This document shows, piece by piece, positions 1 to 10,310 of a DNA stretch of 64,000 nucleotides. The first letter of the stretch is position 1. Every line of letters starts with the position of its first letter. The notes beneath the pieces were generated by a model. It was not told the origin of the DNA and did not search any database. It saw only the letters and a list, made by a program, of their open reading frames with translations. Origin of the DNA: Xestospongia muta (Eukaryota > Porifera > Demospongiae > Haplosclerida > Petrosiidae); NCBI GenBank assembly GCA_963693285.1, contig OY848927.1:5942643-6006642 (forward strand). The letters are read 5' to 3'. Position numbers and translations under genes: made by a program.

Positions 1-175
1 AGGGTCATCGTCATCTTCATCAAGTCCAAGGTCCTCAATCATTGTCTTTATAGTATTAGATGCTTTAGCTATTTCCACATCAACCTATAAACAATTATAA
101 TAAATTATTAATCGTTGAGGACATTGTTACTTCGAATATCTCGCCATCAGAACTCTGAAGTTTCATAGTCGGCAT
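1..175 (-). CDS. SKP1: SKP1 (SCF ubiquitin ligase adaptor), 5' part only
   Basis: Two exons are visible on the minus strand. Exon 1 (175-131) starts MPTMKLQSSDGEIFEV. A 46-bp intron (130-85, GT...AG) follows, then exon 2 (84-1) reads VDVEIAKASNTIKTMIEDL followed by an acidic run and leaves the window. This is the conserved N-terminal BTB/POZ part of SKP1, which links F-box proteins to CUL1 in SCF ubiquitin ligases in nucleus and cytosol. The near-identity of the first 16 residues with animal SKP1 and the in-frame splice make the call secure. Most of the protein, including the F-box-binding C-terminus, lies to the left of the window. It is divergent from the kinase gene starting at 492. Confidence 0.95.
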
Positions 176-491
176 TTTGAACACCACCCTGCAGTCACTC
201 TGTTTTCTACTCCGTTGTATGTCCGTATATAGTCCGTATACTCTAGATGACGTAATGTGACGATTTGCAATCTTGCAGACAGACAGACTTGCACAAAGAA
301 ATCCCCCTTTGGTGAACGGCTAGAAGAAGAGAATTTTCGTTTCTGAATAGCTCGGGATTCTCAAAAGGCGAAGAATTTAAGAGACATTTAATTTACTAAG
401 GATTAGTTTGTGGAGAATGTCCTAAGCTATTAGTGAAGTGGTCTTTTTTCCACATATATTAATCCTGTTGTTATATTATTTATCACTAATA
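176..491. promoter_or_regulatory. Bidirectional upstream region of SKP1 and the kinase gene
   Basis: This 316-bp gap separates two divergent start codons and must hold both promoters and 5' UTRs. A CRE/ATF-like octamer TGACGTAA lies at 248-255. I see no TATA box that I would defend and no repeat. The motif match is by eye and could be chance. Confidence 0.4.
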
Positions 492-3400
492 ATGTCGCTT
501 AGTTCAAGTAGCGATCTCTCTACGGAGGAGCCGCCATTATCACATCACAGACCATGTATAAAGGTCGTTCTATTAGGTGATATTAAAGAAGCTATTCCAC
601 TGCTAACAATGGATTTAGAATCTAATGAAAATGAAGATATCACTTCAATTCGTTGTCGTGTATTTTCTGATCTAATTGAAGTATTAAGAAATGGGTTTCG
701 TACCGAAAATATCCGTGGAACATGTCTGAATATAGAAATTCCATCTATTTTATCAAAATATATCTTTGTAGCATTGCCTTTCTGCCATCACAGTAACACA
801 CAGTTCATTCATACTGTTAAAGTTGATAATAGTGACTGTGTTGTACCTGCAAGTCAAATCATGTCTTTGTTAAAAGATATTGAGTCACCAGATGTCACTC
901 AAACACTTGATGAAAGGGTACCATATGAATTAACAGTTCATCGCTATGGTGAATTAACCCTCTTTGATACCATTCATCGCGGAGGTTAGTGAATAAAAAA
1001 TGATTAATCATTGTTTACACATTAATTTGCATTATCAGCAGTCACATGTCATACTATTTACTATAGAATATACTGGTGGAACTTTCCTTTATCTTATGAC
1101 TGGTAATGATGATATAGACAGTGATGATGAATGGGGGCAGGAGGCCATATTTCGTAATGGACCACACCTAGTTTATCCTGATAACATCAGTCGTCCTACT
1201 ACTGGTGTTGTCCCAGGAAAAGATTTCCCTGAGTATACACAATCTAAAGTTGTTACAACAACCATTGTTACAAGTGATACATCAGATGTCCTTTATGAGG
1301 CTCCTTTGACACAAGAAATCCCTCCATTGTTAATGGGAGAATCCACAACCTTTCAAATTGAAGAGAGTAGAAGTCAAAATGGAGAGCAGGTAATTATTGG
1401 ATCTACTGTTAAACAAATGGAAGGTCAACTTGTATTACCATCTTGTCATCTCAATAAGGTAAGACCCTAATATTAATATTTTATTATTGTGTCTGTGTTA
1501 TTATTATTAGGGAACACAGAATCTGTTGAGTGAGGTATTTTGTTAGCAATAAAATGGTCTGTTTATTTTTATTTTATTTGATTAGTCTCCTACAGTGCAA
1601 TTATCTGACCAGTTTACAGAGAAGCAGTTAGCAGTACATGTACTAAATCATATTTATAATCACAACAAGCCATGTCAATATACTGAGGTATCACTGTATC
1701 TTACCAATAATAGTGTAGTCATTACTTTTATACAGAATGAATGCAGCAACATGTTGGCAAGTTCAAAGGACCTCACTGATTATTGTGTCAGAGTAGAGAG
1801 AGCTCGACAATATGACAATCTCTCTGATCAAGACACAGATTGGCTAAAACGTATGATACGTTTTCATTGTGAGAGCTGTCGTGATGAGACTTGTTGCGTT
1901 CCTCATCTCTTTGCTGGATGTCCACCTCCTACTGCATTAAGTCTGTCTAATGGTAGCAGTATAACTGATGACAATACCAGTAGTAGCAGTCAAGATAGTG
2001 GCTCTATACAAACACCACAACCAGCTCAACCTTTAGTCCCTTCTCAGACAACCCTCAGTCCACCTGGAGCCTCATCTAGTTACCAATATCCTCCTCCGGT
2101 AGTAGCCACCGGAGAGGGAGGGACTTCCTTGGAATATATTATACAACGACCTCCTCCTCAACAGGACATCTTTCACCAACCATCCATAGCTCTGAGACAA
2201 AGTGTTGCTCCTCCCAAATCTAATCTATTAGAACGCCTTGATGCTCGTAAAAAGGCTGGACATAGCCAACAACAAATACTTCCTGAAAACCTTGCTAATA
2301 AAAAACATGGCGATATTCTTTACGATCCAGAGGTAGCCACATCCACATGTAATTTATGTAGCTTTACTTTCCATGTAGGGTTATCTTAAAAGAATTTTTC
2401 CATCTGGGAAAATGACAGCTCTACCTAAGTTCAGTGAACTTCCAAAATATGATCGAATAGGGAAAGGTGGTAATGGAATTGTTATTAAATTCCCAATAGA
2501 GGGAGAGTATTATGCTCTGAAATACGTGAGTTCATTTAATTAATGCTTGTAATAGGGATATCCCCTCCCACAGACCTCTTATCGTAAAGTGGAGAACTCA
2601 TTGTGGAGTGGTCTATGTCATGAGAACATCTTATTATTACTTGGTACTGTGACTATTTGTCCTGAACCCCCTCGTTGTTGTCAAGTAATGAGCTTAATGA
2701 CTGGTTAGTAAGTAAACAATTATTATAAAGTACAATGATCTTGTATTTTCTAGTATCCCTGAGAGATGAATTACGTGATATTGGCGGGAGTATTTTAGAT
2801 GGATTAGCTCACCGTATCCCTGAGGCTGTACTACATATTAATGTACATCATATTATTAGGAGCATATTACAGGGGTTAGATTACTTGTTTCAACAGCATT
2901 TACATCATAGGGATCTCAAAGGTGTAATAATTACTTCATAATTCTTTCATATGATACTGTGCTATGTAGAACGTAATATTCTTGTGTACAAAACCTGCCG
3001 ATGTCCTAATATATTGCAGTGTTTGTGTCCTGAGAAAGCTTGTATTCAAATAGCTGACTTTGACTCGATCCTGCTTGTCAAAACAGCGTTTCCTGGAGCC
3101 TTTACAGGATATAACGATTATCCAGTTACTCCTAAATCTCCAGAGAAGTGTGCTAAAGTCCTAGGTACACCTGGTAACAGAGCACCTGAAGTAAGTTAAG
3201 GTATTATACAAACTTATAATTTGTTTTTCTTCAGCAATTTATGGAGATTGCCCCTGCTATTATACCTAATGACATTAAAGTTAATATAGCTGGTCCTTGG
3301 AGTGACATATGGTCATTCGGTGTCCTTGTTATGAACATGTTATATGGTACTAATCAACGCCGTCTGACAAAAGAGGTAACAATAATCCCTGATAATTATG

Positions 3401-3750
3401 AGTATTATTATAATTATAATATTAGGCTAATATCTTATGCTTTCAACCCTATCGAACGACACTTGACAAGAAATCTCCTCAAGTAGAACTTGTATTAGCT
3501 CAACTTAAGGTAGTTAAAAATTGTTTAATATTTTATTTAATATACTTCATTTAAAGCTGAAGGAGTTATTTAAAGAAGACAACTTGTTAATTAGAAGGAT
3601 TGCTAGACTTGTTGACAAATGCATCCAAGTTAGAATGTATTTGTATAAACTGTGAATTACTTGGTTTCCTTTCTCTTGTAGGCTGACTTTCGTGACAGAT
3701 CTACCCCGGAAGAACTGTTACAGGATGAATTCTTTTTGAAATGTTACTAA
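492..3750 (+). CDS. Protein kinase with long unrecognised N-terminal region and DFG-to-DFD change
   Basis: Roughly 11 exons joined by short introns give a protein of about 880 residues. I chose the ATG at 492 (MSLSSSSDLSTEE); an in-frame GTG further upstream is not a credible start. The N-terminal half (exons about 492-984, 1069-1459, 1586-2330) matches no family I know; it holds an acidic patch (DDIDSDDEW), a Cys-rich patch (CESCRDETCC) and a Ser/Pro/Gln-rich linker. The kinase domain follows: glycine loop IGKGGNGIVIKF, candidate ATP lysine in YYALKY, HENILLLLGT, catalytic HRDLKERNILV (formed by splicing near 2920/2969), ADFDS in place of DFG, GTPGNRAPE, and DIWSFG. HRD Asp, Asn and APE are kept but the DFG glycine is Asp. 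The style of HENILLLLG suggests a TKL-like kinase; this is inference. The last exon encodes RSTPEELLQDEFF, a normal kinase C-lobe end. Confidence 0.8.
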
Positions 3751-4273
3751 TTTTTTTATTAGTTTCATTTCTTTTTTATGTTGTTAAATAATAGAATAAA
3801 TAAATGTCATATGTTCAAGAATTATACAAGTATCTTTGATGTGTTGTGAGAAGTTTATACCAATCTGTCCAATGTATAAAGTTTCACAATTTTGGCAAAT
3901 ATTTCATAGACAATACTGAATCTCAGTGTAGCATGTGTCTTCCTTTTGGAGTTAAGAAGACATGTTGTACAATGTTAGTGTTTACTTTATTTTATTTATC
4001 TGGTGAATTTTTAACATTGGTTTACCTAGACATCCTGGTCTCTTTCTGATTAATTAATATTATTTTTAAGCGTCCTTTTCTTGGTTCGTGGGTACGCTGT
4101 TGTCAAGACATCCTGACGCTAAAATTAATGTTAATTGACTTTTAGCGTCCTTTTTGTTCCGTGGATAGCCCAGCCAAGTTGTATACAGACGCTATAGAAT
4201 TATATAAAAGAAATGTCAAACGCTATGATAATTATTATTTTATATTTTCCCAGTTTTTTTCAGCTAATCAACT
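3751..4273. other. Intergenic region between the two kinase genes
   Basis: A 523-bp AT-rich gap. I see no convincing gene; a short open frame at 3846-4049 has no recognisable features. The right part carries the small inverted-repeat pair listed separately and the presumed promoter of the TSSK-like gene. Confidence 0.5.
4067..4194. repeat. Two tandem copies of a short element with AGCGTC/GACGCT inverted ends
   Basis: Copy 1 runs from TAAGCGTCCTTTTCTTGG to GACGCTAAAA (about 4067-4124). Copy 2 runs from TTAGCGTCCTTTTTG to GACGCTA (about 4141-4194). Both begin AGCGTCCTTTT, then TTCGTGG or TTCCGTGG, and end with the inverted GACGCT, so each could fold on itself or be a tiny MITE-like relic. They sit 80-210 bp upstream of the TSSK-like start codon. 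Confidence 0.45.
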
Positions 4274-5173
4274 ATGACTGATCGTTCTGTTTCTACTGCC
4301 ACTGAGGTTAAATCGGCCTCCCCAGCCTCTGTTCCTGCTCCATCTACCCGTAGCGGTGGGGATGCTGCTCTTGGACTTCATCAAAAAGGCTATCTGTTAG
4401 AGAAGACCCTTGGTAGTGGTGCATATGCTAAAGTAAAACAAGCTCACTCGGTGTCTATGAACAAGAAGGTTGCCATCAAGATCATAGATAAGAAAAAAGC
4501 TCCACGAGATGTTCTGACTAAATTTTTACCCAGAGAGATCGAGGCCTTACAACTTATGAAAGATCACGACAATGCAGTTACCTTGTATGATGTTATTCAC
4601 ACGACAGATAAAGTGTTCATCATAATGGAACTCGTGGAAAATGGAGACCTTCTTGACTACATTAACTCCAAGAGAAAACTTAGTGAGAGGACCTCGCGTA
4701 CATTCTTCAGAGACTTAGTATCAGCTGTTGTAGCAACTCACAAACACGGCATTGTTCATCGTGACATCAAATGTGAAAATCTACTTTTAGATGTCAACTA
4801 TCGTCTCAAGATTTCTGACTTTGGATTTGCTCGCTCATTGAAAGAAAAGTCTTTATTGGAAACATATTGTGGTTCGTTTGCATATGCAGCTCCTGAGATA
4901 ATTCGTGGAGAGCCATACAATGGTAAGAAGTCAGACTCATGGAGTATGGGCGTAGTATTATATGCAATGGTGTGTGGTAAACTCCCTTTCAGAGAAGGTG
5001 ACTACAAGACCCTCATTAGTCAGATTGCAGCTGGATTGAGTTTTTCATCTGACATCAGTGAAAATTGTAAAGACTTGATACGTAAGATATTAGTACTATC
5101 TCCTACAGAACGGCTCTCACCTTCTGAAATATTAAATCATACGTGGATGAAACAAGACCCTGAACATTGTTAA
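4274..5173 (+). CDS. Testis-specific serine/threonine kinase family protein (TSSK-like)
   Basis: Single exon, 299 residues. After a Ser/Ala/Pro-rich N-terminus of about 38 residues comes one kinase domain that fills the rest: glycine loop LGSGAYAKV (46-54), ATP lysine K69 in VAIK, HRDIKCENLLL with HRD at 162-164, DFG at 182-184, YCGSFAYAAPE with APE at 206-208, and an ending HTWM. The layout (small intronless kinase, KCENLLL, GSFAYAAPEI) is that of the TSSK branch of CAMK-like kinases, which act in sperm in other animals. All catalytic residues are present, so it should be active. A germ-line role here is inferred from the family only. It could be a more general CAMKL kinase, but TSSK is the best fit. 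Confidence 0.88.
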   Translation: MTDRSVSTATEVKSASPASVPAPSTRSGGDAALGLHQKGYLLEKTLGSGAYAKVKQAHSVSMNKKVAIKIIDKKKAPRDVLTKFLPREIEALQLMKDHDNAVTLYDVIHTTDKVFIIMELVENGDLLDYINSKRKLSERTSRTFFRDLVSAVVATHKHGIVHRDIKCENLLLDVNYRLKISDFGFARSLKEKSLLETYCGSFAYAAPEIIRGEPYNGKKSDSWSMGVVLYAMVCGKLPFREGDYKTLISQIAAGLSFSSDISENCKDLIRKILVLSPTERLSPSEILNHTWMKQDPEHC

Positions 5174-5321
5174 TGTAACACTTTATAATATGTTTGTTTG
5201 TGTAATCTTTTTATTGTAATTGTAATTATAATTATAATCATTGCTAATTATTTTTTATACCAATGAAATTTTTAATAACACTTTTGACCTTCATGGTTGG
5301 GTGGGGCACAAGAAATAAGAT

Positions 5322-6833
5322 ATGTTACAGTTAGTGTTAACTGTGTTGCTGTCTCTTCATCATGGAGAAGGCAGTCCTAATATTCTCTTTATCATGGCAG
5401 ATCAAATGAGAGCTGATATGTTAGCTTCTGCAGGCAATAAAATAGCTGTTACTCCAAATTTGGACAAATTAGCAGCTGAAGGTGTTAGATTTACTAATGC
5501 CTTTAGCTCCACTCCAACTTGTACTCCAGCCAGAGCTGCTATTCTCACAGGGCTATCTCCTTGGTATCATGGTATGCTAGGTTATGGAGCTATTGCACAT
5601 CAGTATGGTTTTGAAATGCCTCGTGTTCTGTCTACCAATGGATACTATGCTTATTCAATTGGTAAAGATCATTTTGGTTGGAACAAAACTAACAATGAAG
5701 GTGTACCTCATGGTTATAATGGTACCTATCTTTATGATGGACTTGAACAAAACTCAGAACTAGATGATTATGATCAATGGTTCAAAAATGAGCTCCCGGG
5801 GGTTGATCCTATGGCTACAGGTTTAACATTTAATGACTATCGTGGACGCCCTTATGCTTTACCTGACTACTTCCATCCAACAGCTTGGGTTGGACGTGCA
5901 GCTGTTGACTACATCACTCATTACAACAAATCAAATCCTTTTTTTCTTAAAGTCTCGTTTCATCGTCCCCACAGTCCTTATGACCCACCTCAGAGGTGGC
6001 TTGATCGTTATAATCTAGACGATATGCCTCATCCTTACCAAGGAGGGAATTGGGACCAACGTTATGCAGTTCGTTACTATAGTATTCCTCCTCCTGGTAT
6101 TTGGTGTGGAGATTTAGGTCTAGATCAAGTGAAAAAGTCACGTCAAGCTTATTATGGTAGTGTATCATTTGTTGATGAGTGGATTGGAGAGATTATGTCA
6201 GTACTAGAGTTAAAGGGTCTCCTTGATGACACACTGGTTGTATTCACAGCTGATCATGGTGATATGATGGGAGATCATTATCACTGGAGAAAAGGCTATC
6301 CGTATTTTGGGTCGGCTCATATTCCAATGTTATTACGATGGCCTTCCTCTATGGATCATAGTATAGTTGTACCTCGAGGCTCTACTATAAATGATGTCGC
6401 AGAACTGAGAGATATCTTTCCAACATTTCTTGATGCTGCTAATATACATCAACCACCTGATGTAACTTTAAATGGTAGCTCTTTACTACAGCTTCTTCGT
6501 GACTCTAACAATAATGTTGAGTGGCGTCAATTCATTGATTTAGAACACGATATATGCTATAATGCAACAAATCACTGGAATGCACTTACCAATGGAAAGA
6601 TTAAATATATCTATGAGGCTTACTTTGGAGATGAGCAATTGTTCAATTTGGAGACAGATCCAGGAGAAATGACAAATTTGGCCCAAGACCCAACGTGGAA
6701 GGATGAACTTATCAAATGGCGGACAAGACTAGTACAACAATTTCAACAAGAAGGAAGAGGACCTGATTGGGTTCAAGATGGCCATTTAATGCAGAGAATT
6801 AAGGGGCAACTTTATTCTCCAAATTATCCATAA
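5322..6833 (+). CDS. Secreted or lysosomal sulfatase (arylsulfatase-like)
   Basis: Single exon, 503 residues, with an N-terminal signal-like stretch (MLQLVLTVLLSL, then cleavage near GEGSPN). Sulfatase signatures are clear: ILFIMADQMR with metal ligand D27, the formylglycine motif CTPAR (C67-R71) within PTCTPARAAILTG, HRPHSPYDPP, and TADHGDMMGDH. C67 would be converted to formylglycine and hydrolyse a sulfate ester. Several NxS/T sites fit a secretory protein. The full-length sulfatase fold, including the C-terminal EQLFNLETDPGE segment, is present. The substrate cannot be assigned from sequence alone. It converges with the sulfotransferase gene (136 bp between stops), pairing an enzyme that removes sulfate with one that adds it. 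The lack of introns is notable next to intron-rich neighbours. Confidence 0.9.
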   Translation: MLQLVLTVLLSLHHGEGSPNILFIMADQMRADMLASAGNKIAVTPNLDKLAAEGVRFTNAFSSTPTCTPARAAILTGLSPWYHGMLGYGAIAHQYGFEMPRVLSTNGYYAYSIGKDHFGWNKTNNEGVPHGYNGTYLYDGLEQNSELDDYDQWFKNELPGVDPMATGLTFNDYRGRPYALPDYFHPTAWVGRAAVDYITHYNKSNPFFLKVSFHRPHSPYDPPQRWLDRYNLDDMPHPYQGGNWDQRYAVRYYSIPPPGIWCGDLGLDQVKKSRQAYYGSVSFVDEWIGEIMSVLELKGLLDDTLVVFTADHGDMMGDHYHWRKGYPYFGSAHIPMLLRWPSSMDHSIVVPRGSTINDVAELRDIFPTFLDAANIHQPPDVTLNGSSLLQLLRDSNNNVEWRQFIDLEHDICYNATNHWNALTNGKIKYIYEAYFGDEQLFNLETDPGEMTNLAQDPTWKDELIKWRTRLVQQFQQEGRGPDWVQDGHLMQRIKGQLYSPNYP

Positions 6834-6969
6834 CGATTCCGCTAATTTGTTGATTATGTCAAAGCTATTGTATAACATAAAATAGATCATGTGATAGTTA
6901 TGTTGCACATGTGTCATATAAAAATAATAATGTTTTCCTAATATAGTTTTCAATATTGATAAAACATAA

Positions 6970-8154
6970 TCAATACTTCATACTTGTCTCCCAGTCAAAG
7001 TATCTATTTACGACAGAATACAATTTTTTATTCCAAGGTTTAAAATAATGTTTTAGCTTCTCAATAATCTTCTCATCAACAAAGGGGTGCAGTCTTCCTT
7101 TTGCTCCATTCATGCATACCAATGGTCCATCATTAACTTTTTTAAAACAATAGAATCCTTTCTTTGTCTCATACACAAAATGGCTCTGTAAAAAATATGA
7201 AGTCAAATTAAGACATTTCTCTAATATTTTGATTTCTTTATAAGGGTCTGTAATAAAGTGATCTCCATTGACAAAACAGATCTGATCACGAGGGAATTGT
7301 TGTAACCACCTCTCAACATAATAGATATAACAACTGTTATTGATGAACTTTAAACTACCATTAATTTCTCCTGTTTGAGTGAGCACTAGATCCGAGAAAG
7401 GTGGCAGTTTTGGCCGACCATTTAAACTGCTCCATATTTGGAGTTCAATGTATTCAGATACAGCTCTGACTACTGGATTGCGCAGCATTATGATAAATTT
7501 TAAATCTGTCACATTATGACCTGTTACTGTGGCTGCCTTCTTTATCCGTACAGCAGATTCTTGAGACAAAATATAGTCTGGGCTCTTTTCTATAGTATAA
7601 CCATTTTGAGATGGGTTGGGTATTCTTTTGAGATAATAGTTGAGTTTTCTCTGATAATGATCTGTAAAATATCTCATTTCCCTGGCGGGTCCATCTAGTT
7701 GAGGGTGCATCTTCAATGCTTCAAAAAGAGCTTTAGTACCTGTCTTGGCAAAACCTATTATAAAATAGTGAGGAAATCTGTTCTTTAATATTGGCGTCAA
7801 TGATGGTACCATCGTGTTCAAAGGAGGCGGTGGTGAAAGATGAGCACTGATATTAGATGCAATACGACGACGTTTTCCCTTCCTCTTAAGTCTCCTCTTA
7901 ATATGATGAGATCCATCTAAAAGTTGGTTATTATCGTTCGTTGATATTTTCCAGTAGTAGTTAAAATGAAGATTGTAGTCATCGTCCTCGGGAGCTACTT
8001 GTAATGATCTAGGTTGTACAGAATCGACTCCACTAACGACATCATTGAGAACTTTTGGGGACCAGTCGTATTGCCACGCAATGACAACGAAACCAACGGC
8101 TGCAAGCAAAAAGACAAGCACCGAAATGCAGGATTTCTTTCGAAGCGCTTTCAT
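6970..8154 (-). CDS. Golgi heparan-sulfate-type sulfotransferase (HS3ST/NDST-like)
   Basis: Single exon, 394 residues, type II membrane layout: short cytosolic tail, membrane anchor at about 9-27, then a basic stem (KRRLKRKGKRRR near 86-97). The sulfotransferase domain starts at about residue 128 with the PAPS 5'-phosphosulfate loop GFAKTGTKALFEAL (about 134-147). The 3'-phosphate site IIMLRNPVVRAVSEY follows, then WLQQFPRDQICFVNGD and a C-terminal KGFYCF...GAKGRLHP segment with two cysteines. These features match the heparan sulfate 3-O-sulfotransferase and NDST sulfotransferase fold. It would transfer sulfate from PAPS to a glycan in the Golgi. The exact position sulfated is not readable. 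Intronless. Confidence 0.85.
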   Translation of the reverse strand: MKALRKKSCISVLVFLLAAVGFVVIAWQYDWSPKVLNDVVSGVDSVQPRSLQVAPEDDDYNLHFNYYWKISTNDNNQLLDGSHHIKRRLKRKGKRRRIASNISAHLSPPPPLNTMVPSLTPILKNRFPHYFIIGFAKTGTKALFEALKMHPQLDGPAREMRYFTDHYQRKLNYYLKRIPNPSQNGYTIEKSPDYILSQESAVRIKKAATVTGHNVTDLKFIIMLRNPVVRAVSEYIELQIWSSLNGRPKLPPFSDLVLTQTGEINGSLKFINNSCYIYYVERWLQQFPRDQICFVNGDHFITDPYKEIKILEKCLNLTSYFLQSHFVYETKKGFYCFKKVNDGPLVCMNGAKGRLHPFVDEKIIEKLKHYFKPWNKKLYSVVNRYFDWETSMKY

Positions 8155-8310
8155 TGCCTTCCTAGCATTGTCAATACAATAGTGACCTCTTGCACGTCAG
8201 CCACACCCTTTTTTATAAAGTAATTAGGAGGTGCGTCTAATTGGCTAGAACTATACCATAATTATAGTTGACATTCATATCATAAAAAAACAATTAGTCT
8301 TGAAATACAA

Positions 8311-8324
8311 ACACACACACACAC
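8311..8324. repeat. (AC)n microsatellite
   Basis: Seven AC units in the 211-bp gap between the sulfotransferase start codon (8154) and the PIP4K stop codon (8368). Nothing else stands out in this gap. Confidence 0.8.
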
Positions 8325-8365
8325 GCAAATACATTGTAAACAAGAAAGAATAACAATAACAGTCA

Positions 8366-10245
8366 TTACTTAATACTTTTTTGCATAAATTCTAAAAATC
8401 GTCGTGCGTATTGCTCAGGCTTTACAGTGGATATTTCTGCTCCTTGCTGTAAGAGACAATGTAACACATCATTGACATCACAGAGCAACTTACTCCATGT
8501 TTCATTGTCTTAGCTGCATGAGCAGCTCTCTTTCTAGATCCATAATTTGTCAGAACATCAATGATTGCCATGAAATAAATTTGAGGTTTAGTTTCTAGAA
8601 ACAAGCCAGTTAGAATTTTATCAGATCATAAATATGCTTACCTGTTGTACTGGGTATAGCAAATACATCAATTTCTTTGTCAATGACAGGAAAATACCCG
8701 TCTGTTTTAGCTATTTCAACTGCTTTTTCTCCGCTAACAACAGCTGGTCGATATGTGATGGGCGTGGCCCCAGGTGGACTACTTTCTGACTCTAGAAACA
8801 AAAGCTAAAAAGAGGCCACGCCTCTTTATTCTTACTTTCAATGACCTCATCTGATGATGGCGTACTTTCTTCTTTGGGAGGGGATGTTCCTGTAGTCTCC
8901 ACTTCTTCTGTAGTAACCAGAGTTTCAGGTTCTAAACTGAACCCTTCACCTAACCACAATGTCAACTATATTAACCACTTGATAGCAACCTTACTTTCTC
9001 CTACTTCAGTCATGATGACTGGTGATGTAGGAGAATTTGGTTCATCTTGTAATTCATCACCAGAGACTCCCAGTTCATCATCATCATCTTCATCTTCTGA
9101 GTCAGATTGTGGTAGTGTGCAGTCACTTATACCAACTAATAAACTATAATCCATTAAATTAAGACTTTGTAATAACTAGAGAAGAGAATGTGAAACACAC
9201 TTGAAAGAAAAAGAAGAGCTTACAGCAACATCACCCTCTAGTTTTGACAAGAAGACAGCTTTTGCTTCATCTCCTATGATGATCTTGGCTTCCATTTGAG
9301 TGAAATCATTGTCTTTGAGTGTTGGACTTGTTTTCGCCTAAATAAATTCATTCAATCTCTGTCTATCTGAGTATGCATGTGAGTCTGTGTACCTTTTCTT
9401 TATCGCTGGCAGCTCTATCTACTGTAGAACCTTTCAAATCAAACTTGAGGTGAACTTTAACTTGAGAGCTAAAAATATTTCTCATGACAATCCAATAGGT
9501 TTCTGCATTATTAACAGTCAATCTATACATCCCCATATAATGTGGTAATAATGTATAGCCTTCATTTGTTACAATATGCTAAGAGAAAGGATGTAATTAC
9601 TGAAAGACACAACATACACCTCACAGCATGATATGGCTGTAATATCTGATGCAATAACGCCACTTCTTCACTACTTAAGGATTTGATAACAAACATCTTA
9701 TCACTAGTGAGAAAAAAATTAGCACCACTTCGGCCAGGACTATCAATAGGAGTAAGATGATGTCTGGAGAGTGAGTTCTATACAACATAAATGTAATGGT
9801 TGTACACTGTTTTAGTAAACATACCATATAGTCCGTGTCATCAATTCTAAACCGTTTTCTCAAATCATGAAATACAAACGGACAATATTCTTTAAATTTA
9901 AAGTGACCTGGTAAATATTCCCTAATAAATAATGTTTTAAAATTATTTGGTAATGTTCGAATTTTTTTTCTTACTTATTATAATACTGATTTTCAACTCT
10001 AATTTTACTGAAAGCTTTAAAATCTTCTTCTAACAATAATGAAGGTTCAGGTTGCGACATAATCTCATTGATCTAAAATAGTGAAATACAAATTATATTG
10101 TCATATATCCTTTACTTACACTATGATGAATGCCCCACATAAATACAGCCTGAATAGGATCCTTAGCTCTCATAAATCTCTTCTTCTGCTTCTTAGCTTT
10201 GACATGTCTACTCTTTTGTTTAGGACCACTTTTACCTCCCGGCAT
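8366..10245 (-). CDS. PIP4K2: Phosphatidylinositol 5-phosphate 4-kinase (type II PIP kinase)
   Basis: About ten exons with short introns. The first ATG is at 10245 ([14 protein letters not shown]); the codon at 10281 in the same frame is GTG, so I reject it. Reading inward: [15 protein letters not shown], the [14 protein letters not shown] stretch, FDLKGSTV (PIP-kinase core), [11 protein letters not shown] followed by an acidic [10 protein letters not shown] insert, and a last part with [23 protein letters not shown], and [27 protein letters not shown] and the AEISTV activation-loop region are typical of type II rather than type I kinases. It converts PI5P to PI(4,5)P2 on internal membranes. 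The stop is TAA at 8366-8368. Its start lies only 65 bp downstream of the NSUN6 stop on the same strand. Confidence 0.92.
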
Positions 10246-10278
10246 CTTGTATGTCGACTTTCGAGCCCTGTGACTGCT

Positions 10279-10284
10279 CACGTG
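10279..10284. promoter_or_regulatory. CACGTG E-box upstream of PIP4K
   Basis: A perfect CACGTG palindrome 34 bp before the PIP4K ATG, within the 65-bp gap after the NSUN6 stop. This is the core site of bHLH-zip factors such as USF, MYC/MAX and TFEB/MITF. A second copy lies upstream of the small membrane protein gene at 12345. Function is inferred from position only. Confidence 0.35.
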
Positions 10285-10310
10285 GACACGCCCATTAATA
10301 ATAATAATTA

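Noticed and set aside
3846..4049. 67-residue open frame between the two kinases
   Set aside because: Composition like random AT-rich sequence and no conserved motif.
10246..10281. Upstream start of PIP4K at 10281
   Set aside because: The codon is GTG and it overlaps the CACGTG site; the first ATG is at 10245.
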